Shown here piece after piece: positions 32,011-38,264 of a stretch of DNA of 38,264 nucleotides. Made by a program: the position numbers and the translations under genes. Within the stretch, counting starts at the first letter, position 1. Each line of letters begins with the position of its first letter. Location of the stretch: the NCBI GenBank assembly GCA_016794305.1, contig JAEUKN010000011.1, positions 1-38,264 on the forward strand, in the 5' to 3' direction. The notes beneath the pieces were generated by a model. That model was not told the DNA's origin. It saw only the letters and a list, made by a program, of their open reading frames with translations, and made no database searches. The stretch is from Alphaproteobacteria bacterium (GTDB lineage Bacteria; Pseudomonadota; Alphaproteobacteria; Micavibrionales; Micavibrionaceae).

Positions 32011-34758
32011 ATGATGAAATTTGATAAGACGTTTTGGAAGGATGCCGCGGGATATGTGTTTATGCCGCGTGTGGTTCCTTTGATCAAAACGCTTTATCCG
32101 GATACGAATTTCTTTGCACAATTATTGCTCCAGATTTTTATTAATGTCGGGTTGCTGCCTCAATCCGAAGGGCGTTCCTGGTTGATCCAAAACCCGCAAT
32201 TATCCATTCGCGATGTTATGGGTCGTGCGGCTGGGCATTTGCGGCGCGATTGGCGGCACATAGACCAATATTTGGTTTATGGGGCCTTTGGCCTGGGAAT
32301 GCTGCTCCTACTCATTCAATTTATTTTGATTTTGGTGATGCTGCTCTCGCAAACGGCACACGCTGCGGCCCCGTTCGTGAGCATGTTTGTCACCTCCGAC
32401 CCGCATACCGATATTGCCTTTATGATGCTGGATAAGGTGTTTCAGGTGCCGGATTTTTTCAATTCGCGCTTTGACCCCGCCATCGCGGGGGGCATATCAC
32501 GACAAGGGCGCGGGCTTCATGAATTATTTAATTTTTATACACGGGGCATATCTATTATTGGTGTGTTTATCCTGTTTTATCATGTGTTTTCCTTTGCGGT
32601 GGAAACGGCGCGCACCGGTGTGCCTTTTGGGAAGCGTTTTCCGCATGTTTACGGGCCTATTCGGATTGTATTGGCTGTTTTGCTGCTTTTGCCGCTCTCA
32701 TACGGTCTCAATACCGCACAATATCTGACTTTATACATGGCCAAGTGGGGATCGAGTTTGGCCACCAATAGCTGGATTGAATTCAACGTAACAATGCAGC
32801 AAGCACGTCTGAGTAATCCCATGGGGCTTTTGAACGGCCAATTGATCGGCGAACCGAAGGTGCAATCCGCCGCCAATTTAATTAATTTCTTTTATCTGGT
32901 TCATACGTGCCGCGCGGCCTATAACATTGCCTATGGCGGGAAAAGCATCGAACCATACTTCGTGGTACCGGGAGATTCGACGCGCCGTGCCACAGCGGTT
33001 AAGATGACGGCCTCCAGCAGCTTTCCCGATACCCTCAACACTGTGTTTCGCGGGGGGGATATTACCATCACGTTTGGTCAAAAGAGCGCAGAGTTCACCG
33101 AGTATAACGGTAATGTCAAACCCTATTGCGGAATGTTGACTATCGCGATTAACTCCAAAGACGTCACCCGTGTCAGTGACATTTACAATGCCTATTTCAA
33201 TTATATCGTGGATTTGTGGCAAAACCCGGATATGATCAAATATGGGCAAAATATGGCCTATATTCTGCGTTTTCTGGATTATGCAGGAAGCGGATCATTA
33301 CAGGCAACCACGGTTGATTGGGATGCTCCTCTCAGCCTGAATTCTGCCGCCCCCGCCGGAAGCGGCTTTTATTCCGATATGCGAATTAATCTTCAAGCTA
33401 GCTTCAATGGTGACCTGAAAATCGCCATTGGCCTCATGCGTAATAATCCTCTGGCGGAAATGATGATGACCTCAACCATTACCGATCTGGGATGGGCCGG
33501 GGCGGGAATTTGGTACAACCATATCGCTGAAATGAATGGTGCGATGGTTGATGCCGTATTTATGGTTCCCACCCCATCAGCCTATCCGTTGGTCATGGAG
33601 CATGTCGCAGCAATTAAACGCAAATTACAACCCAACATCCCCCCAAAATCACGCTTTTCCCCTGTGATTGGGGGTAAGGCGGTGTCTTTGGAGCAGTTTA
33701 AGGCCGGATCGCGCCTTGATAGTCTGGAGGTTGATATCGAAATCGCGAAATTGTTGGATGATGTGTATCAGGTCGTGGCGGATGACACAGTGACCGAGCG
33801 ACCTGCACCACAAGTTTCCCCCGATGATCCGATCCGAAAATTGTTTTTGTATATTTATACTGAATCCGGGCTCATGGACGTGCGCGCCAATGACGGGGTC
33901 AATCCGCTGGCCAAGCTCACGGTTCTGGGCAAAACCATTTTGAATAAAACCATTGTCTCCCTGGGTGTGGGGACATTATTAACCGGCTTTGGCGGGATTC
34001 TCGCGGGGTCTGGCATGGCGGAGTTTGGCGCGGCGTTCCAGCAATTTGGCGGGGTCCTGCTCAGCTTTGCAACCACAGGGTTGGTGATTGGATTGCTGCT
34101 TTATTACCTGCTGCCGTTATATCCTTTTATTTACTTCTTTTTCGCCGCCGGGGCGTGGGTCAAATCCATTTTTGAAGCGATGGTGGCGATGCCGCTCTGG
34201 GCACTCTCGCATTTGAGATGGGAAGGCGAGGGCGTGGGAAATGCGGCTTCCAAAGGCTATTTTATGCTGATGGATATCATGCTGCGACCGGTCTTTACGC
34301 TTTTTGGACTTTTAGCGGCGGTTGCCAGCTTTGGCGCACTCGCATCCGGGCTTGATCTGGTATTTGATCTGGTGGTGATGAATGTCAACGGGTTTGACAT
34401 GACGACCTTTACCTCCACCAACCCCGGGGATGTTGAAATCCTGCAATCCATGCGCGACATGGCGGATGTGTTTTTTTATACCATTATGTATATCATTATC
34501 ATTTATATGATGGCCACCGCCAGTTTTAAACTGATTAACGTGATTCCGAATAAAATGATGCGCTTCTTGCAACCGGTTCCGAGTTTCCAGGATTTTGGCG
34601 GAGATCCGGCAGAAAATCTTTCACGCAATATGGCCTATGCGGGATCTGAAATTACCGGCAAAGCCATTCAGGGTCTGGAAGGCGTGGTCAAAGGTGCAGG
34701 GGAAAGCGTTGGAAAGGCGATTGAAAAAGGACGGAAGCCGGATGGAGATGGTAAGTAA
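32011..34758 (+). CDS. DotA/TraY-family membrane protein, paralogue 2
   Basis: A 915-residue paralogue of its neighbours, 49 bp after paralogue 1 and so probably in one transcript. The same blocks appear in order: a hydrophobic segment (about 87-113) ending in SQTAHAAAP (113-121), FMMLDKVFQVPDFFNSRF, GPIRIVLAVLLLLPLSYGLN, TAQYLTLYMAKWGSSLATNS, DLGWAGAGIWYNHIAEMNGA, and LYPFIYFFFAAGAWVKSIFE followed by AMVAMPLWALSHLRWEGEG, then FFYTIMYIIIIYMMATASFK. The extracytoplasmic region is shorter than in paralogues 1 and 3. The end (ITGKAIQGLEGVVKGAGESV) is a short amphipathic tail, not a Gly/Pro repeat. A weak AGAG precedes the ATG. The function is inferred from family only. Confidence 0.85.
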   Translation: MMKFDKTFWKDAAGYVFMPRVVPLIKTLYPDTNFFAQLLLQIFINVGLLPQSEGRSWLIQNPQLSIRDVMGRAAGHLRRDWRHIDQYLVYGAFGLGMLLLLIQFILILVMLLSQTAHAAAPFVSMFVTSDPHTDIAFMMLDKVFQVPDFFNSRFDPAIAGGISRQGRGLHELFNFYTRGISIIGVFILFYHVFSFAVETARTGVPFGKRFPHVYGPIRIVLAVLLLLPLSYGLNTAQYLTLYMAKWGSSLATNSWIEFNVTMQQARLSNPMGLLNGQLIGEPKVQSAANLINFFYLVHTCRAAYNIAYGGKSIEPYFVVPGDSTRRATAVKMTASSSFPDTLNTVFRGGDITITFGQKSAEFTEYNGNVKPYCGMLTIAINSKDVTRVSDIYNAYFNYIVDLWQNPDMIKYGQNMAYILRFLDYAGSGSLQATTVDWDAPLSLNSAAPAGSGFYSDMRINLQASFNGDLKIAIGLMRNNPLAEMMMTSTITDLGWAGAGIWYNHIAEMNGAMVDAVFMVPTPSAYPLVMEHVAAIKRKLQPNIPPKSRFSPVIGGKAVSLEQFKAGSRLDSLEVDIEIAKLLDDVYQVVADDTVTERPAPQVSPDDPIRKLFLYIYTESGLMDVRANDGVNPLAKLTVLGKTILNKTIVSLGVGTLLTGFGGILAGSGMAEFGAAFQQFGGVLLSFATTGLVIGLLLYYLLPLYPFIYFFFAAGAWVKSIFEAMVAMPLWALSHLRWEGEGVGNAASKGYFMLMDIMLRPVFTLFGLLAAVASFGALASGLDLVFDLVVMNVNGFDMTTFTSTNPGDVEILQSMRDMADVFFYTIMYIIIIYMMATASFKLINVIPNKMMRFLQPVPSFQDFGGDPAENLSRNMAYAGSEITGKAIQGLEGVVKGAGESVGKAIEKGRKPDGDGK

Positions 34759-34810
34759 GGGTTTCTTGACATCTCTGATAAGTGATCATCCGTAAACCAA
34801 CTTGCCACCC

Positions 34811-34837
34811 CTTACATTCCGCAACCCCGCACTTGAT
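34811..34837. repeat. 27-nt dispersed repeat, copy 2
   Basis: Matches 15604-15630 at 24 of 27 positions. Here it is the left arm of a larger palindrome: CCGCAACCCCG is mirrored by CGGGGTTACGG at 34908-34918. Confidence 0.5.
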
Positions 34838-34862
34838 GTGGCGTCCGGATACAGCTACCATG

Positions 34863-34911
34863 CCCCGGATAGGCAAAAAAGCCTCACAGGGTCAGCTTTT
34901 TTGTTCCGGGG
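34863..34911 (+). terminator. Long bipartite hairpin between DotA-like genes 2 and 3
   Basis: Outer stem CCCCGGA (34863-34869) with TCCGGGG (34905-34911) and inner stem CAAAAAAGC (34874-34882) with GCTTTTTTG (34895-34903). It could attenuate or stop read-through from gene 2 into gene 3, or be an insertion-type palindrome. The T-run lies inside the stem, so termination is uncertain. Confidence 0.45.
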
Positions 34912-35024
34912 TTACGGGCTGGTTTGAAAATTGAAGGGGTAGTGAGCTAAACCAATAAAATTTGCAGAAAATTTTATTAATTTATGGTAGCATGGAATTT
35001 AGGTGTGTAAATCAAGGGGATAAT

Positions 35025-37982
35025 ATGGCGGTACAAAAAGGCCAAGTCGCAGGAGTTATCAAATATACGTTGCTCCCTCAGGTATTACCGAGGGCGGTGG
35101 ACCTGCTATTCAGCGGTTTCCATTACTTCGCATTTTTTATCGCCCAGGTTTATGGCGGTGTTCGGCTACTCCCCCCTCATCATCCCTACCTTAATGCCAG
35201 AAATATCGGACATTTTTCAATTTTGGATGTGGTGTTTACCACCCATCGCCATTTGCAATATCGTAAAACCCATACGGATCAGATTATCATTTACTATCTG
35301 ATTTTGGTGGCGTTGTTGGTCATGTTAATCCAGATCATGAGTCTTCTGATGGGGTTGATCATGCCAAGCGCCATGGCCATGTCTTTATCATATTTCTTTG
35401 GTGAAAGCTGGGAAACACTTCTTTCGGGCTATAATGGCAATCAAGATCTTGCCTTTATATTGCTTGACCGCGTTTTTGGGGTGCCGGGGATTTTTGATTC
35501 TTGTGTGGCAAAGGGTGGACCGTGTTTCCGTTCCACCGGAACCTTGATGTTCTCCGCCGATACGGTCTATACCCCGATCGTTTTCCCTTGGCCGTTTCAC
35601 CATGCGCTGCATGCATTGTATCAATTCTACAGCACCGGACTGCTGGTCATCGCGATGTTTATCATCCTCTATTTTGTGGTGGTGATTGTTGCGGAAACCG
35701 CCCAAACCGGTGTGCCGTTCGGGAAACGGTTTAATGGGGTATGGGCTCCATTGCGGTTGGTGATCGCTATTGGATTGCTGGTGCCGATTGGTTATGGGCT
35801 GAATACGGCGCAATATATCGTGCTCTATGCCGCTAAATTTGGTTCAAACTTTGGCACTAACGGCTGGATGGTCTTTAACAAAGAACTCAAGACCGGCCAT
35901 ATGTTTGAAGGCATGATCGCTAAACCGCAAAAACCGGAAATTAGCGGCCTTCTGAAATTCATGATGATGGCCCATGCCTGTAAGGCGGTTGAGGAAGGCT
36001 ACATGAGTCAGGGAGTCTCCCCACCGGTTAAAACCAATGAATGCGGACAGGCGATTACCGATGATGATGAACAAAAAGTCATCATTGAAGCTTATCTGGT
36101 TAAAAACGGTGTCGCGGGCTTCAATGCTCTTCCACTGGAAGTCACAAATTACAACCAAGCCATGACATTCTTCGGCAACACCGATATGACCATTCGCTTT
36201 GGCGATCGGGGTTGTACGGAATCCCACGTGAAGGAGCTGGGAAATGTGGTTCCCACCTGCGGTGAGTTGGTTTTGCCGCAAGCGGCCCTGAAAGACCCCG
36301 GGGCTCTTGCCATTCAAGGAGGGTATTATGATCTGGTTAAGCATTTATGGGGGAATTATACGGGAAGATCCTGGTCTTCCAAAGGTTTTTGTGACGCAGC
36401 GCAAGTAAATACAGTTTTAGGAACTGGGGGCAATCAGGATTTTAAAAAGCGATCTATTTACTATGTTCAAGGGCTATGTGATCCAAATAATGTGGCTCTG
36501 GCCGGTGCCACAGTGGTCCCGACTGCCGACTGGGTCAATTCTATGCAATCCGGATATGTGGATGGGGATGTTTGTAACGCGCCGAGCTTTAACGGTATCT
36601 CCCTAAACCTTGTGGCAGCCCCTACTATTGTTTCCGGTATCACAGCCAGCGTGATTTTGGAAAATATTATCCGCAAGGGAGTCTATGTTGAAATTCATTT
36701 TATTGGCGGAGCAGGCTCAACCAATTTTATGATGACCATGGATGAAATCTCTCGCGGCTGGGCGGGGGCCGGGATGTGGTATAATCATATTGCCGGTATC
36801 AATGGGGCGGTTTCGGGCGCAGCCTGGAAAGTACCGCAAATTTCGAAAATGACACAGATTCAACTGGATGTGATAAAGCAAAATAGTTTGAACACCCAGC
36901 ATCCATCTCCGGGCACGATTACAGCTCCCGTGGCCGCAGGTGACCGCCCCACCAGCTTGCCGCGCGGAGACCAAGAGGCAAAGGCTGCGGCGCAGCTGCA
37001 TAAAATTGATGAATTGTGGGAAAGCTCATCCCTCAGTCTCAAACCGAAGTCCGGCAATGCCATTTATGATTTTTTGAACTACCTGTTTGGAACTAAGGGG
37101 TTATTTGACCTGAAGGATCCGGTTAATCAGGGCACCCACCCCTTGGCGTTAATGACCGCCCTGGGGAAAGGGTTGATTGAGGCCTCAATCCGCAATTTAG
37201 GGCTAGGTTTAGGCGCCCAGCTTTTCTCAATCGTTCCGGTTGATATTGTGGGTCCACTGGCCGAAGGTGCTTCATCATTATTTTATACGGCGGCGACCAT
37301 TACCCTGACGGCGGGATTTATTTTGTATTATATCCTACCGTTCCTGCCGTTTGTGTATTTCTTCTTCGCGGTTGGAAATTGGGTAAAGGGTATTTTTGAA
37401 GCTTTGGTGGGTGTGCCGCTCTGGGCGCTCGCGCATATTCGTATTGATGGGGAAGGACTCCCGGGGAGTGCGGCGCTGAACGGTTATTTCCTGATTTTTG
37501 AGATCTTCCTCCGGCCTATTTTGATTGTTTTCGGGCTGATCGCGGCGGTGAGCATTTTCGGGGCGATGGCTCTGGTCATGAACTCGATCTTCGATCTGGC
37601 GGTTTACAATGTTGGCGGGGTGGATTTAAGCCCGGTTGCTTGTGGCTTGCCTGCGGCAGATACCAATGATTTGATGGATATGGTGCGCGGCCCTGTCGAC
37701 CAATTCTTTTACACGGTGATGTATTGTGTGATCATCTATATTATGGCGCTGTCCTCCTTTAAATTGATTGACCTTATTCCAAACAAAATTCTACGCTGGA
37801 TGGGGGCCAACGTTGATACGTTCGGTGATCTGGCCGGCGACCCTGCCCAAAGCTTGACGCAATATGCGGCGATCGGTGGTAACCAAGTGACCCAAGGATT
37901 GGTGTCAAGCATGAAAAGCTCTGTGGGGGCTTTGGGTAAAGTGGCTCAAGGTACGATGAAAGCCGGGCAGGATGGCGGCTGA
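35025..37982 (+). CDS. DotA/TraY-family membrane protein, paralogue 3
   Basis: A 985-residue product from ATG 35025 (MAVQKGQVAGVIKYTLLPQV), with AAGGGG just upstream; the frame is open from 34962 but that start is less likely. Its N-terminus resembles paralogue 1 (KYTLLPQVLPRAVDLLFSGF against KYLLLPGLVPRVGSLFFSGF). Hydrophobic segment about 86-112, then PSAMAMS (114-120), FILLDRVFGVPGIFDS, APLRLVIAIGLLVPIGYGLN, a Cys-containing extracytoplasmic region (about 240-740), SRGWAGAGMWYNHIAGINGA, and LPFVYFFFAVGNWVKGIFEA before LVGVPLWALAHIRIDGEGLP. It is 266 bp after paralogue 2, with the hairpin between. No Gly/Pro tail. Followed by pyrG. Confidence 0.85.
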   Translation: MAVQKGQVAGVIKYTLLPQVLPRAVDLLFSGFHYFAFFIAQVYGGVRLLPPHHPYLNARNIGHFSILDVVFTTHRHLQYRKTHTDQIIIYYLILVALLVMLIQIMSLLMGLIMPSAMAMSLSYFFGESWETLLSGYNGNQDLAFILLDRVFGVPGIFDSCVAKGGPCFRSTGTLMFSADTVYTPIVFPWPFHHALHALYQFYSTGLLVIAMFIILYFVVVIVAETAQTGVPFGKRFNGVWAPLRLVIAIGLLVPIGYGLNTAQYIVLYAAKFGSNFGTNGWMVFNKELKTGHMFEGMIAKPQKPEISGLLKFMMMAHACKAVEEGYMSQGVSPPVKTNECGQAITDDDEQKVIIEAYLVKNGVAGFNALPLEVTNYNQAMTFFGNTDMTIRFGDRGCTESHVKELGNVVPTCGELVLPQAALKDPGALAIQGGYYDLVKHLWGNYTGRSWSSKGFCDAAQVNTVLGTGGNQDFKKRSIYYVQGLCDPNNVALAGATVVPTADWVNSMQSGYVDGDVCNAPSFNGISLNLVAAPTIVSGITASVILENIIRKGVYVEIHFIGGAGSTNFMMTMDEISRGWAGAGMWYNHIAGINGAVSGAAWKVPQISKMTQIQLDVIKQNSLNTQHPSPGTITAPVAAGDRPTSLPRGDQEAKAAAQLHKIDELWESSSLSLKPKSGNAIYDFLNYLFGTKGLFDLKDPVNQGTHPLALMTALGKGLIEASIRNLGLGLGAQLFSIVPVDIVGPLAEGASSLFYTAATITLTAGFILYYILPFLPFVYFFFAVGNWVKGIFEALVGVPLWALAHIRIDGEGLPGSAALNGYFLIFEIFLRPILIVFGLIAAVSIFGAMALVMNSIFDLAVYNVGGVDLSPVACGLPAADTNDLMDMVRGPVDQFFYTVMYCVIIYIMALSSFKLIDLIPNKILRWMGANVDTFGDLAGDPAQSLTQYAAIGGNQVTQGLVSSMKSSVGALGKVAQGTMKAGQDGG

Positions 37983-38027
37983 TCATTCGGCTCTCCCCCT
38001 CATTCGCTTGAGCCTAATCTATAATTC

Positions 38028-38070
38028 CGCAGAAGGCCAACGCCGAGATAGAGATTATAAACAAGCTCTG
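38028..38070. repeat. Degraded right end of the palindromic element (copy D)
   Basis: GCAGAAGGCCAACGCCGAGA, then TAGAGATTATAAACAAGCTCT, matches the right end of copy B (AAAGCCAACGCCAGAGTAGA, then GATTATGAACAGGTTCT) with a few changes. It sits 45 bp after the third DotA-like gene. Confidence 0.6.
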
Positions 38071-38149
38071 AGACAAAACGTCCCCTCAAATCACTTGATC
38101 AATCCGCCCCAAATACATTATACCTGAAACAACAAAAACGGATATAAAA

Positions 38150-38264
38150 ATGACACGGTATATTTTCATTACAGGCGGTGTAGTTTCCTCTTTGGGTAAG
38201 GGGTTGGCATCGGCCTCTTTGGGGGCATTGTTACAGGCGCGCGGCTTTAGCGTGCGGCTATGTA
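38150..38264 (+). CDS. pyrG: CTP synthase, N-terminal fragment cut by the window end
   Basis: The first 38 codons read [20 protein letters not shown] followed by [18 protein letters not shown], the invariant start of CTP synthase, including the ATP-binding SSLGKG loop. The enzyme makes CTP from UTP, ATP and glutamine. The ribosome binding site is weak (ACGGAT). In many alphaproteobacteria secG lies upstream; here the DotA-like block does. Partial only because the window ends. Confidence 0.96.
   Translation, partial: MTRYIFITGGVVSSLGKGLASASLGALLQARGFSVRLC

Overview
The window looks like the chromosome of a motile, Gram-negative alphaproteobacterium of moderate GC. The L34 protein, the LysR regulator starting MDWDKFRIFH, QueA, TrxB, the Suf genes, FliH/FliN/FliL and a start of CTP synthase all read as alphaproteobacterial. 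Chromosomal DotA/TraY-type proteins would fit lineages such as the Micavibrio-like or Rhodospirillales-like groups, but the sequence alone does not fix the genus.

Layout. (1) 203-4163, minus strand: a tightly packed run rpmH > rnpA > rlmJ > sufS > sufT-like > sufA-like, led by a strong sigma70-type promoter at 4221-4249. (2) 4311-9682, plus strand: a hotdog thioesterase, tatD, a PhnP-like metallo-hydrolase and queA (tatD and the hydrolase overlap, queA follows at once), then trxB with a LysR regulator 8 bp behind. (3) 9683-11701: an AT-rich two-gene cassette, an HTH regulator with a TrmB-like C-terminal domain overlapping a formyltransferase-fold enzyme, which looks acquired. (4) 11708-14315, minus strand: a CtlX/arginine-deiminase-like hydrolase, an intergenic stretch with a possible small RNA and a palindromic repeat, a small helical protein, and a lysophospholipase-like alpha/beta hydrolase. 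(5) 14541-15577: fliH-fliN. (6) 15726-18098: divergent ubiE and murJ. (7) 18166-24990: a degenerate-peptidase-like protein, a GH13 alpha-glucosidase, a Na/Pi symporter, an AT-rich orphan gene and aroE. (8) 25287-27985: fliL and a chemoreceptor; an almost identical inverted pair of 145-bp palindromic elements encloses the chemoreceptor. (9) 28527-37982: three consecutive DotA/TraY-family membrane proteins, followed by the first 38 codons of pyrG at the window edge.

The most unusual feature is the tandem set of three divergent DotA/TraY paralogues with no other Dot/Icm or IncI transfer gene beside them. Each carries an AxA motif right after its first long hydrophobic segment, and the first ends in a long Gly/Pro-rich tail. 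The second theme is a family of about 140-bp imperfect palindromes (MITE/REP-like), complete at 12829, 26011 and 28177, with degraded ends at 15574, 21486 and 38028. No tRNA, rRNA, CRISPR array, transposase or integrase was seen.
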